A stretch of DNA of 64,000 bases. Origin: Pseudonocardia hierapolitana (GTDB taxonomy: Bacteria > Actinomycetota > Actinomycetes > Mycobacteriales > Pseudonocardiaceae). The stretch is from contig NZ_VIWU01000001.1 of NCBI RefSeq assembly GCF_007994075.1, forward strand, positions 4,774,001 to 4,838,000, read 5' to 3'. Every line of letters starts with the position of its first letter. The stretch's first letter is position 1. The translations under genes were made by a program, and so were the position numbers. Positions 41,781 through 50,193 of this stretch are shown one piece after another. Under the pieces are notes generated by a model, which was given only the letters and a program-made list of their open reading frames with translations, ran no database searches and was not told where the DNA came from.

Positions 41781-42345
41781 CGATCAAGGCTTCCTGTTGA
41801 AGATAATTAGCGACCATCTCCCCTTGATCGCCGACCAGGGCTCCGCTCGCGCGGCCGTGGTCGGCCCTCCCTGGGGAAAGATCGCCGATCCGGTGCACTT
41901 GCTGTGGGTCGGACAGCTGTGGGTGCACCAGATCGCCGATCATGAGGCACTACCCGTCTCTTGCTCGGTGTTATCGCGCCGGAGCCTCGATCTTGGCCGT
42001 GGGACCGCCTTCGGTGGCGCCGCGCGCCCGAAGGGCAGGCCCCTGGGCTGCCCATGGCTTGCCCTCAGGGGTCGCAGAGGCTCGGAGGTCAAGGGTCGTG
42101 CAGCGATCGCGGAGCGACGCCGTAGGCGTCCTTGAGCTCTGAGGGGCGGCCCCGCAGAATGCGGGGCGCCACCGAAGGCCCAGCGCACAGGGAGCGTGGG
42201 CCGAAACGGGGTGTGCTGGGCCGCAGTCGGGCTGCGGCCCGGCGTCACCGCGCACGCACCCTGTAATGGCCTGCGCACCCCTCGCGGCGCGCGCGACCCG
42301 TCGATCGGGCGCGTGGCTCGAGCTGAGGCGCGTCGGGCCGAGCGG
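41780..42345. repeat. Repeat-rich non-coding region
   Basis: About 565 bases packed with inverted and direct repeats: a 10-base inverted pair (41780-41789/41822-41831), CCGACCA/TGGTCGG (41831-41837/41858-41864), two copies of GATCGCCGATC near 41881 and 41932 flanking an inverted GTGCAC pair, a 15-base inverted pair 144 bases apart (42007-42021/42165-42179), and tight hairpins at 42149-42167 and 42218-42240. Open frames here lack start signals and are Arg/Ala-rich. It may be a dispersed intergenic repeat or a structured RNA. It directly precedes the carbonic anhydrase stop. Confidence 0.6.
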
Positions 42346-42350
42346 GTGGG

Positions 42351-43091
42351 CTACTGGGGCCGGAACTGCACGACCCGCCCGTTGAGGGGCTGCGTCTCGC
42401 GCGCGTCGCCCTCGGGGAACAGCTTCCGGTACCCGTTGAGGCTCGCGGCCGCCACCTTCTGCTGGCGTGCCAGCACGAGCCACGACACGGGCTCGCTGTA
42501 CGGGGACGTCGTCAACGAGCCCTGGTAGCGGAACGTCGAGAGCTCCCGGGGCAGCGCGGCGGCCAGGTCGCCCGCCACCTCGCGCTCGGGTCCGCACTCC
42601 TCGGGGAGGCCGCCGAGCACGGCGTCCTGCACGGTGCCGCCGTGCCCGCCCGGTGTCAGGAACAGCCCCACCACGAGCGTCTCCCCGTCCGGGCCGCGGT
42701 GCACGAAGTGCTGCTCCACCGGGAAGCGGCGGCCGTCGAGGCGGTGCTCAGCGGGGGTGTGGAAGTGGAACTGCAGCAGCTCGTAGCGCGTGCCGCCGAT
42801 CCGGACGCCGGCCGCGCCCTCCGGAACCTCCGCCTCGACCACCTCCTCCCGGCCGCGCACCGAACATCCCGCCGGGTCGCTCTCGTCCTTGCGTACGTAG
42901 TGAACCCGCAGATCGACGTGGCGCGGGTAGTCGATCTCGAGCGCGGGGAGGTCGGGCGCCGTGACGGCCTCGCGCGAGCGGATGTGGATCGGACTCTGGC
43001 GCGGCGGTGCGGCGGCCGCCGACGGGGTGATCAGTGCGGTGGCGGCGAGGGCCGGTACGCCGAGGAGGACGGTTCGTCGAGAAAGATCCAT
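42351..43091 (-). CDS. Alpha-type carbonic anhydrase, exported
   Basis: A 246-residue enzyme that interconverts CO2 and bicarbonate outside the cytoplasm. The N-terminus has a twin-Arg motif (SRRTVLLG) and hydrophobic core ending in SAAAA, suggesting Tat export. The alpha-class pattern is clear: QSPIHI, FHFHTPAEH with two zinc His, EQHFVH with the third, and GSLTTSPYSEPVSW. The usual Cys of TTPPC is replaced (TTSPY), so the common disulphide may be missing. The ATG is at 43091. A divergent promoter region of 79 bases separates it from the AraC gene end. Confidence 0.9.
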   Translation of the reverse strand: MDLSRRTVLLGVPALAATALITPSAAAAPPRQSPIHIRSREAVTAPDLPALEIDYPRHVDLRVHYVRKDESDPAGCSVRGREEVVEAEVPEGAAGVRIGGTRYELLQFHFHTPAEHRLDGRRFPVEQHFVHRGPDGETLVVGLFLTPGGHGGTVQDAVLGGLPEECGPEREVAGDLAAALPRELSTFRYQGSLTTSPYSEPVSWLVLARQQKVAAASLNGYRKLFPEGDARETQPLNGRVVQFRPQ

Positions 43092-43170
43092 TTGCCCGTT
43101 TCCATACTGTATGCATCACTCGGACGGGCGACACTAGTACGGGTGAACGGGCCGGCTTTCGCCGGGTTGA

Positions 43171-44109
43171 TCAGCGGCGCGTGACGGTCCCGGGTGGCAC
43201 CCCGACCGTCCGCTTGAACGCCCGGCTGAACGCGGCTTCGGACTGGTAACCGAGCCGTCCGGCCACCTCGCTCACGGTGGCGCCGTCCTCGGCGAGCCAG
43301 GTGCGGGCGACCTGCATGCGCCAGCGCGTGACGTAGCGCATCGCGGGCTCCTCGACGAGCTCGGTGAACCGCGCCGAGAACGCCGAGCGGGACATCGCGA
43401 GCTCGCTCGCGAGCGAGGCGACCGTCCAGTCCCGGGCCGGCTCGCGGTGGATCAGCGAGATCGCCCTGCCGATGTGGCGGTCGCGCAGGGCGCCGAGCCA
43501 GCCGCGCTGGGCGGCCGGGTCGTGCTCGATCCAGCCGCGCAGGGTCTGGATGACGAGGATGTCCGACAGGCGCGTGATGACGGCCTCGCCGCCCGGTCGC
43601 AGTGAGGCGGCCTCAGCGGCGATCAGCCGGAGCGTGCTCTGCATCCACTCGTCCTGCGGTCCGCCGCCGGGCGCGACGTGGATCACGTCGGGCAGCAGCG
43701 AGACGATGTGGTGCGCGGCAGGGTGGTCGAGCCGCACGGCGCCGCACACCAGCGTGGTGATCGCGCCACCGCCGCCGTGCCGCAGGATCGCGTACCGGTT
43801 GCGGAACTCGTGCTCGAGGTTCATGACGTCCGGCGCGATCGCGCCCGGCTCGCTCCGCAACACATGCCCCTGGCCGTGCGGGACCAGGGCGAGGTCGCCT
43901 GCCTGCAGTACCCGTGCCTCGGCGGTCCCCACCTCCAGCTGGAACCTGCCGGCCGTGACGATGTGGAACCACATGCAGTCCGGCCAGCTCGGCATCGACA
44001 GGCCCCAGGGCGCTGTGAGCTCCGAGCGGCAGTAGAAGCTGCCCGTCACCCGCAGGAAGTGCAGCGCCTCACCGAGCGGGTCCTCGGCGTGCATCGGGTC
44101 CGTCGTCAC
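43171..44109 (-). CDS. AraC-family transcriptional regulator with cupin domain
   Basis: A 312-residue regulator. The N-terminal half is a cupin-like sensor (WFHIVTAGRFQLEVG; LVPHGQGHVL) and the C-terminal 100 residues hold two helix-turn-helix motifs: VASLASELAMSRSAFSARF and VSEVAGRLGYQSEAAFSRAFKR. It resembles the AraC group that controls adjacent NmrA-like reductases. It starts at GTG 44109 (ATG 44094 possible) and is divergent from the NmrA-like/DUF1772 operon, with repeated half-sites in between. Confidence 0.9.
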   Translation of the reverse strand: MTTDPMHAEDPLGEALHFLRVTGSFYCRSELTAPWGLSMPSWPDCMWFHIVTAGRFQLEVGTAEARVLQAGDLALVPHGQGHVLRSEPGAIAPDVMNLEHEFRNRYAILRHGGGGAITTLVCGAVRLDHPAAHHIVSLLPDVIHVAPGGGPQDEWMQSTLRLIAAEAASLRPGGEAVITRLSDILVIQTLRGWIEHDPAAQRGWLGALRDRHIGRAISLIHREPARDWTVASLASELAMSRSAFSARFTELVEEPAMRYVTRWRMQVARTWLAEDGATVSEVAGRLGYQSEAAFSRAFKRTVGVPPGTVTRR

Positions 44110-44147
44110 GACGGCGAGTGTGCGCCGAGGAGTGACCGTGCGTCCAC

Positions 44148-44220
44148 GAAGCCTGGACGAACGAGCAAGAAGCCCGGATTCGCGGCCATGGATCGTCCCG
44201 GATCTCCCCGGCAGCCTGGA
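44148..44220. promoter_or_regulatory. Candidate AraC half-sites, phased 21 bp
   Basis: GAAGCCTGGA at 44148-44157, GAAGCCCGGA at 44169-44178 and GCAGCCTGGA at 44211-44220. The distances are 21 and 42 bases, exactly two and four helical turns, all in direct orientation. They lie between the AraC gene and its divergent neighbour. This spacing is classic for AraC-type activators, each monomer binding one direct repeat. Confidence 0.5.
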
Positions 44221-44241
44221 TGGCGAGGAAGGGAGAACGAG

Positions 44242-45126
44242 ATGATCACAGTGATGGGCGCGACCGGCAACGTCGGACGCAAGATCGTGCATCGGTTGCT
44301 GGAGGCGGGCGAGCCCGTTCGCGCCGTGGGTCGCAACCCGCAGGCGCTCGCCGAGCTGGCCGCGGCCGGGGCCGAGCCGCGGGCGGGAGACGCCGCCGAC
44401 GCCGCATTCCTGACCGCGGCCTTCCGGGGCGCCGACGCCGTGCACACGATGCTGCCGTACAGCCAGACCGCGCCGGACTTCCGCGCGGAGCAGGCGAGGC
44501 TCGGCGAGGCGATCGTCACCGCGATCCGGAACTCCGGCGTGCGCAAGGTGGTGGCGCAGAGCAGCCTCGGCGCCGAGCTGCCCGCAGGCACCGGCTTCAT
44601 CGCCGCGAGCCTGCACAGCCAGGAGCAGCGGCTGCGGGCGCTCGAGGGCGTGGACGTGCTGTTCCTGCGGCCCACGCTGTTCTTCGAGAGCATCGTCGCG
44701 GCGGCCGGGATGGTCGAGGCGACGGGCGTCAACGCCGATGTGGTCGACCCGGACGTCCCGCTGCCGATGGTCGCCGCCCGCGACGTCGCCGAGGCCGCCG
44801 CCGCGGCGCTGCGTTCGCGGGACTGGACCCACGGTGACGTCCGCGAGCTGCTCGGCCCGCGCGACCTCACCTACAGCGAGGCCACGCGGATCCTCGGCGC
44901 CGCGATGGGGCGCCCCGACCTGCCGTACGTGCAACTGCCCGGCGGCGAGATGGCCGCGGCGCTCGCGCAGGCGGGGTTCACGCCGGATGCCGCCGCGCTG
45001 CACGTCGAGATGGGGAACGCGATGTCGGCTGGCACGATCATCGCGCACGAGGGACGCACCACCCAGACCACGACGCCCACCCGCTTCGAGGACGTCGTGT
45101 CCGAGCTCCTCGAGGAGGCATCGTGA
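44242..45126 (+). CDS. NmrA-type NAD(P)-binding protein
   Basis: A 294-residue Rossmann-fold protein: MITVMGATGNVGRKIVHRL at the very start, then RAVGRNPQAL, VRKVVAQSSLG and LRPTLFFESI. It belongs to the NmrA-like/quinone-reductase-2-type atypical short-chain reductases and lacks YxxxK. The ATG follows GGGAGAACGAG. The end overlaps the DUF1772 gene by 4 bases. Expression is probably set by the divergent AraC regulator. Confidence 0.88.
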   Translation: MITVMGATGNVGRKIVHRLLEAGEPVRAVGRNPQALAELAAAGAEPRAGDAADAAFLTAAFRGADAVHTMLPYSQTAPDFRAEQARLGEAIVTAIRNSGVRKVVAQSSLGAELPAGTGFIAASLHSQEQRLRALEGVDVLFLRPTLFFESIVAAAGMVEATGVNADVVDPDVPLPMVAARDVAEAAAAALRSRDWTHGDVRELLGPRDLTYSEATRILGAAMGRPDLPYVQLPGGEMAAALAQAGFTPDAAALHVEMGNAMSAGTIIAHEGRTTQTTTPTRFEDVVSELLEEAS

Positions 45127-45602
45127 TCGCCACCGTCCTGCCCGTCGTCGCGCTGTTCGGCGTCATCGGCTCGGGCCTCATGGCCGGGCTGTACCTCGCC
45201 TTCTCCACGGCGGTGATGCCGGCGCTGCGCCGGGTGCGCCCCGCCGCGGGCATGGAGGCGATGCAGCAGGTGAACCGCGTGATCCTGAACCCGCTGTTCC
45301 TCCTCGTGTTCATGGGCACGGGGCTGCTCTGCCTGCTGCTCGTGATCGGAGCGCCGTTCAGCGGCCGCCCGGGCACGGTGTGGATCGTGATCGGCGGGCT
45401 GCTGTACCTCGTCGGCAACATCGGGCTGACCATGGTGGTGAATGTCCCGATGAACAACCGACTCGACGCCGCCAACCCCCTCACCGACCAGGGCGCCGCG
45501 ATCTGGGCCGACTTCCTCCGGCGCTGGACGGCGTGGAACCACGTCCGCGCGCTCGCCTGCACCGCGGCGACAGCCGCGCTGACGGTCGGCCTCTGGTCGT
45601 AG
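45123..45602 (+). CDS. DUF1772 integral membrane protein (anthrone oxygenase-like)
   Basis: A 159-residue membrane protein with four hydrophobic segments (about 5-30, 55-78, 84-106, 138-157), and the DUF1772 pattern VMPALRRV, VNVPMNNRLD and FLRRWTAWNHVR. Relatives include anthrone oxygenases, but most are uncharacterised. It begins at GTG 45123 in a GTGA overlap with the reductase stop, so the two are coupled and probably act together. Confidence 0.88.
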   Translation: MIATVLPVVALFGVIGSGLMAGLYLAFSTAVMPALRRVRPAAGMEAMQQVNRVILNPLFLLVFMGTGLLCLLLVIGAPFSGRPGTVWIVIGGLLYLVGNIGLTMVVNVPMNNRLDAANPLTDQGAAIWADFLRRWTAWNHVRALACTAATAALTVGLWS

Positions 45603-45661
45603 CGCCCCTGCCCGCGTGCCGTACGCCGCACACGGCGTGCCCGAACGTCGGACTCGCCCGC

Positions 45662-45859
45662 GAGTCCGAGCCCCAGCCCCGCGAGTCCGACATCTCGCCC
45701 CCCGCGAGTCCGACATCTCGCCCCGGTGAGTCCGACGTTCGCACCCGGCGAGTCCGACGTCTCACCCCGGCGAGTCCGACATTCGGACCCGGCGAGTCGG
45801 ACATTCGGTCCCGGCGAGTCCGACATCTCGGCACGGCGAGTCGGGCGGCTCGACACCCG
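45662..45859. repeat. Nine-copy 22-bp tandem repeat array
   Basis: Units start at 45662, 45683, 45706, 45728, 45750, 45772, 45794, 45816 and 45838; the spacing is 21, 23 and then 22 six times. Each begins GAGTCCGAC (or GAGTCGGAC) followed by a variable 13-base part ending CCCGGC. An inverted copy of the core (GTCGGACTCGC) lies just upstream near 45647. It is not coding. The intergenic remainder up to 46089 has only a weak CCGGCGG/CCGCCGG pair. Confidence 0.85.
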
Positions 45860-46089
45860 TCAGCCCGAAACCGGCGTGCGCGGCGGACCTCGAGTGATCT
45901 AGCTTCATCCCCGTGTTCATGAACTTCCGACGTCACTGACCCGCCGGCGGCCTCCGGGCTTCCCCGCCGCCGGTGATGCGGGACGGTGTCGCGCCGTCCC
46001 GGGTCGTGACGTGGGGATGGTGGATCCATGCTGCGCGCAGCTCTGCGCGTCGGCTCCGCTGCTGCGCGTCCCGGTCGTGCCGCCGTCCG

Positions 46090-47118
46090 ATGACGGCGGC
46101 GCGCCTGGTGGCGCGGTGCGTGCGGGGTATCGAGGAAGTGCTGGCCGACGAGGTCCGCGGGTTCGGCACGGTGCAGGCGGTGGGACACCGCGAGGTGCGC
46201 TTCACCGCTCGCCCCGGCCCGGCGGTGCTGGGCATCGCGACGGCCGACGACGTGTTCGTGATCGCGGGCGAAACGGGCGGGATCGGCCGGGCGCGGGCCG
46301 ATCTGCACCGTCTGACGAGTGCGGTGGCCACCGCTGACCTGGACCGCGTCCTGCGGGTTCGGGACCGCTGCGGTGGCCTGCCCGGTGGGGGGACGCTCGA
46401 CGTGTCGGCGTCCGTGCTGGGCAGACGCGCCTTCAACCGCTACGACCTGGAGGACGCCGCGGGCGAGGTGCTCGCCCGCAGGCTCGGGCTGCCCTACCGC
46501 TCGCGGCGATCGGGCGCCCGGCCGCCGGCGCAGGGCCTGAGCTGGCGGGTCACCGTGGTCGACGACCGCGCGACGGTGGCGCTGCGCATCCCGGCCCGGC
46601 CCCTTCACCGCAGGCCGTACAAGGCCGCGTCGGTGCCGGGCACGCTGCACCCGCCGCTGGCCGCGGCGATGCTGCGGGTAGCGGAGGTCGGCGCGGGGGA
46701 CGTGCTGCTCGACCCGTGCTGCGGCGCGGGCACCCTCCCCATCGAGGCGGCCGGCATCGGCGCTCGGGCGTTCGGTTCGGATGCCGACCCGGCCGCGGTG
46801 GCCGCGTCCGTCGCGAACGGCCGTGGTGCCGCCGTGGCCTGGTCGGTGGCCGACGCAGGCGCGCTGCCGCTACGGGACGGCACCGTCGACCGGGTCGTGG
46901 TGAACCCGCCATGGGCCAGGCAGGTCGGACCGCGCGGCCGCCTCGCCGTCGACCCGGCCCGGCTCTGGCGCGAGGTGACCCGGGTGCTGGCACCGGGCGG
47001 CCGGATCGTGACGCTGCTGCCGGACCCGCGCCCGCCCGCCGGGCTGGTGGCCGAGCGCACGATCCCGGTGAGCCTCTTCGGCGCCCACCCGGTGGTCACG
47101 GTGCTGCGGCCCGGGTAG
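46090..47118 (+). CDS. THUMP-like/UPF0020 RNA methyltransferase
   Basis: A 342-residue SAM-dependent methyltransferase. An N-terminal domain (about 1-165) resembles THUMP-type RNA-binding regions (ARCVRGIEEVLADEVRGFG), and the C-terminal domain has the SAM motif DPCCGAGTLPIEAA, Asp-rich strand GSDADPAAVAAS and the NPPW catalytic motif typical of guanine-N2 or adenine-N6 RNA methylases (TrmN/RlmL-like). The exact RNA target is not visible. It starts at ATG 46090, without a clear ribosome-binding site. Confidence 0.82.
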   Translation: MTAARLVARCVRGIEEVLADEVRGFGTVQAVGHREVRFTARPGPAVLGIATADDVFVIAGETGGIGRARADLHRLTSAVATADLDRVLRVRDRCGGLPGGGTLDVSASVLGRRAFNRYDLEDAAGEVLARRLGLPYRSRRSGARPPAQGLSWRVTVVDDRATVALRIPARPLHRRPYKAASVPGTLHPPLAAAMLRVAEVGAGDVLLDPCCGAGTLPIEAAGIGARAFGSDADPAAVAASVANGRGAAVAWSVADAGALPLRDGTVDRVVVNPPWARQVGPRGRLAVDPARLWREVTRVLAPGGRIVTLLPDPRPPAGLVAERTIPVSLFGAHPVVTVLRPG

Positions 47119-47142
47119 CGCGGGACGGTCGATACTGGGCCG

Positions 47143-48003
47143 GTGGCGGGGCGGCGGGGGAGCGGGCGGGACGGGATCCGTGCTCAGGTCGCCTCCGGCA
47201 CCGCGGAGCTGCGGCCGGACCCCGACCGTCGGCGCGGCTGGACGCTGCTGCTCGACGGGACGCCGCAGTCGCACGTCGACCTGGACGATCCGACGCACCT
47301 GGAGTTCGACTACGTCCGCAGGCTCGGCCACCTCGTCGACCTCGCCGCCCGGCCCCGCAGCCCGCTGCGCGTGCTGCACCTCGGCGGCGGGGCGTTCACC
47401 CTGGCCCGCTACGTCGCGGCCACCCGGCCGCGGTCCGCCCAGCAGGTCGTCGAACTGGACGGGGCGCTGGTGGAGCTCGTGCGCCGGGAGCTGCCCCTCG
47501 ACCGCTCCTGGCGCGTCCGGACGCGCACGGGCGACGCCCGGGACGTGGTCGGCCGGCTCCGCGACGGCGCGTTCGACCTCGTCGTCCTCGACGTGTTCGC
47601 CGGGGCCCGCACGCCTGCGCACCTCGCCTCGGCCGAGTTCCTGCAGGCCGTCGTGGAGGTGATGGCCCCGGCCGCGACGTACGCGGCGAACCTCACCGAC
47701 GGCGGCGCGCTGGCATTCGCACGTGGCCAGGTGGCCACCCTGCAGTCGGTGTTCCCGCACACCTGCCTGGTGGCCGACCCGGCGGTGCTGCGCGGTCGGC
47801 GGTTCGGGAACCTGATCCTCGTCGGGGGCCGGATCCCGCTGCCGGTCGACCTCCTGACGGCGCGGGCCGCGGGCGACCGATCCCCGGCCCGCCTGCTGCA
47901 CGGACCCGAGCTCGACCGGTTCCGCGCCGGGGCCCGTCCCGTGCACGACGCCACCGCGGCCGCCTCACCCCTGCCGCCGGACGGGACGTTCGCGCCGGGG
48001 TGA
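47143..48003 (+). CDS. Spermidine-synthase-like protein
   Basis: A 286-residue protein with the polyamine synthase fold: HLEFDYVRRLGHLVDL, a SAM-like motif LHLGGGAFTLARYV, an acidic strand (VVELDGALVELVR), then GDARDVV and LVVLDVFAG. The N-terminal beta-domain is short and the catalytic region is not complete, so methyltransferase-like activity is also possible. It begins at GTG 47143, 24 bases after the RNA methylase gene on the same strand. Confidence 0.8.
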   Translation: MAGRRGSGRDGIRAQVASGTAELRPDPDRRRGWTLLLDGTPQSHVDLDDPTHLEFDYVRRLGHLVDLAARPRSPLRVLHLGGGAFTLARYVAATRPRSAQQVVELDGALVELVRRELPLDRSWRVRTRTGDARDVVGRLRDGAFDLVVLDVFAGARTPAHLASAEFLQAVVEVMAPAATYAANLTDGGALAFARGQVATLQSVFPHTCLVADPAVLRGRRFGNLILVGGRIPLPVDLLTARAAGDRSPARLLHGPELDRFRAGARPVHDATAAASPLPPDGTFAPG

Positions 48004-48088
48004 GCACGAGGAAGTGCTGATACCGATGCGGATTCCGGGTGCCGCGTCGATCCCTACCGTCCCTCCTACCGGCGAACGGAGGGTGCAG

Positions 48089-48670
48089 ATGAGCAGGCGA
48101 GTGGTCACCTGGGTCAGCATCAGCATGGACGGGTTCACCAGCGGGCCCGGAGGCCCGGCACAGGACACCTGGCTGTACGAGCACGCGATGCAGGACCAGA
48201 CGGGCGAGTACTTCGAGGGCGTGTGGCGCGGGGCCAGCATCGCGCTGCTCGGCCGCACGAACTACGAGGGCTTCCACAGCGTGTGGCCGGGGATCACCAG
48301 CGACCCGGCCACCGACCCGCGCACCCGCGACCTGGGCCGGTGGCTGGACTCGGTCGAGAAGGTCGTGGTCTCCCGCACGCTGCAGGACGCGCCGTGGGAG
48401 AACTCCCGGATCGCCCGGGACCTCGAGGCCGAGGTGAAGCGCCTCAAGGACGAACCCGGCCGGGACATCCTCGTGATCAACAGCGCGAGCGTCATCCAGG
48501 CGTTGCTGCGCGCCGACCTCGTCGACGACGTGCGCTTCGCGGTGGTGCCGGTGATCGTGGGCGGTGGCCTGCGGTTGTTCCCCGAGGGGCTGCCGGCGTC
48601 ACGCTGGACGCTCGCCGGCGCCGCCACGCTCGCGCACGGCGCCGTCGGCCTGCACTACCGGCGGGCCTAG
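48089..48670 (+). CDS. Dihydrofolate reductase-family (RibD C-terminal type) protein
   Basis: A 193-residue protein of the DHFR/RibD-C superfamily: VTWVSISMDGFTSGPGG near the start, ALLGRTNYEGF, KVVVSRTL and LVINSASVIQALLRADLVDD, then VPVIVGGGLRLFPEG. These are NADPH-dependent reductases of unknown substrate in actinobacteria. ATG 48089 follows CGGAGGG. The stop overlaps the MFS gene stop on the other strand. Confidence 0.88.
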   Translation: MSRRVVTWVSISMDGFTSGPGGPAQDTWLYEHAMQDQTGEYFEGVWRGASIALLGRTNYEGFHSVWPGITSDPATDPRTRDLGRWLDSVEKVVVSRTLQDAPWENSRIARDLEAEVKRLKDEPGRDILVINSASVIQALLRADLVDDVRFAVVPVIVGGGLRLFPEGLPASRWTLAGAATLAHGAVGLHYRRA

Positions 48671-50109
48671 ACCGCAGCCTCCTTGCGGCCCCCGACGAGG
48701 AAGGTGAGCGGGAGGGCGACCGTCGAGATGATCGCGGCGACCATGAACGCGGCCCGTGCGCCGGACACGTCCGTTCCCATCGTCTCCCCCGCGGACGCCA
48801 CCGCCATCACCGTGATGAACAGCGCCGTGCCGGCCGCGCCCGCCACCTGCTGCAGGGTCGCCATGATCGCGCTGCCGTGCGAGTCGAGGTGCCCGGGCAG
48901 CCGGCCCAGCGCGTCGGTCATGAGCGGGGTGAGCATCAGCGAGATCCCGAGCACCAGCACGACGTGGAACGCGATGATCGTCCACAGCGGCGAGCCGTCC
49001 CGGAGCGTGGTGAAGGCCCAGAGGGCGCAGGTGAGCACCACCGCCCCCGGGATGACGAGCCTGCGCGGGCCGAGCCGGTCGTACAGGCGGCCGACCACCG
49101 GACCCAGCAGGCCCATCGCGAGCCCGCCGGGCAGCACGGCGAGCCCGGTGACGAACGCGCTGACGTGCAGCACGTCCTGCAGGTAGAGCGGCAGCAGGAT
49201 CAGCACGCCGAAGAGCGCCATCATGCTGAGCACCACGAGCACCATCGCGAGGACGAACGGCCGGTGCCCGAAGGGCCGCAGGTCCAGCAGCGCGTTGCCG
49301 TCGCCCTGCAGCCGCAGCTGACGGGCCACGAACACCGCGAGCGCCACCAGCCCGACCACGGTCGGGATCCACGGTGTGACCAGCACGTGCCCGCGGGCGG
49401 ACTCGCCCACGCCGGTCAGCCCGAACACGAGGCCGCCGAACCCGATGGCCGAGAGCGCGACCGAGCTGAGGTCGAGGGGAACCGGGCGCACCTCGGCCGC
49501 CACGTGGAGCCATCGGGCGCCCGCCGCGAGCGCGACCAGGGCGATCGGCAGCACGACCCAGAACATGAACCGCCAGCCGAGCGTGCTGAGGATGACGCCG
49601 GAGAGCGTCGGCCCCACCGCGGGCGCGACCGCGATGACGATCGTGATCGTGCCCATCGTGGCGCCCCTGCGCTCGGCGGGGACGAGGCGCAGCACGGTGG
49701 TCATGAGCAGCGGGACCATCACCGCGGTGCCGGCGGCCTGCACGATCCGACCGGCGAGCAGCACCGGGAAGCCCGGGGCGAGCGCGCTGACGACGGTGCC
49801 CGTGCTGAACAGCAGCATCGAGGTGAGGTAGACCCGCCGGGGAGGGAACCGCTGCAGCAGGAACCCGGTGATCGGGATGACCACGGCCATCGTCAGCAGG
49901 AAGCCGCTGGTCAGCCACTGTGCGGTGCTGACGGTGATGTCGAGGTCCGCGATGAGCGCCGGCAGCGCGACGCTCATGATCGTCTCATTGAGGATCATGA
50001 CGAACGCGGAGCCGACCAGCAGCCAGATCACCAGCGAAGCTCCCGCCGCCGGGGTGGTCTGCGGTTCGGTCGACTCGGCGTCGGGGTGGCCGGTGCCGGG
50101 GCCGGTCAT
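48667..50109 (-). CDS. MFS transporter, DHA2 (EmrB/QacA) type
   Basis: A 480-residue drug:proton antiporter type protein with about 14 hydrophobic segments. It carries the motif A-like loop (FLLQRFPPRRVYLTSM) and motif C-like GPTLSGVILSTLGWR. The ATG at 50109 follows AGGAG; a start at 50151 adds 14 polar residues. Efflux of hydrophobic compounds is probable; the substrate is unknown. It is convergent with the DHFR-like gene; the imine-reductase-like gene lies upstream on the same strand. Confidence 0.92.
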   Translation of the reverse strand: MTGPGTGHPDAESTEPQTTPAAGASLVIWLLVGSAFVMILNETIMSVALPALIADLDITVSTAQWLTSGFLLTMAVVIPITGFLLQRFPPRRVYLTSMLLFSTGTVVSALAPGFPVLLAGRIVQAAGTAVMVPLLMTTVLRLVPAERRGATMGTITIVIAVAPAVGPTLSGVILSTLGWRFMFWVVLPIALVALAAGARWLHVAAEVRPVPLDLSSVALSAIGFGGLVFGLTGVGESARGHVLVTPWIPTVVGLVALAVFVARQLRLQGDGNALLDLRPFGHRPFVLAMVLVVLSMMALFGVLILLPLYLQDVLHVSAFVTGLAVLPGGLAMGLLGPVVGRLYDRLGPRRLVIPGAVVLTCALWAFTTLRDGSPLWTIIAFHVVLVLGISLMLTPLMTDALGRLPGHLDSHGSAIMATLQQVAGAAGTALFITVMAVASAGETMGTDVSGARAAFMVAAIISTVALPLTFLVGGRKEAAV

Positions 50110-50193
50110 CGAGGAGCTCCTGTCGTTCGGGCCCTCGACGGTACCGATCACGTCTCGACGGGGGCCACGCAGTTCGCCCTCCGGGGACGCGGC

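Noticed and set aside
41109..42345. Integrated phage or plasmid remnant
   Set aside because: An excisionase-like HTH and repeats are present, but there is no integrase, tRNA, or attachment-site duplication; the BldC-like reading fits better.
41971..42597. Minus-strand frame across the repeat-rich region and the carbonic anhydrase 3' end
   Set aside because: Arg/Ala/Pro-rich, crosses hairpins, partly antisense-shifted over a real gene, with no start signal.
45662..45859. CRISPR array
   Set aside because: The unit is only 22 bp with a 9-base core; the variable part is 13 bases and itself similar between copies; no cas genes in the window.
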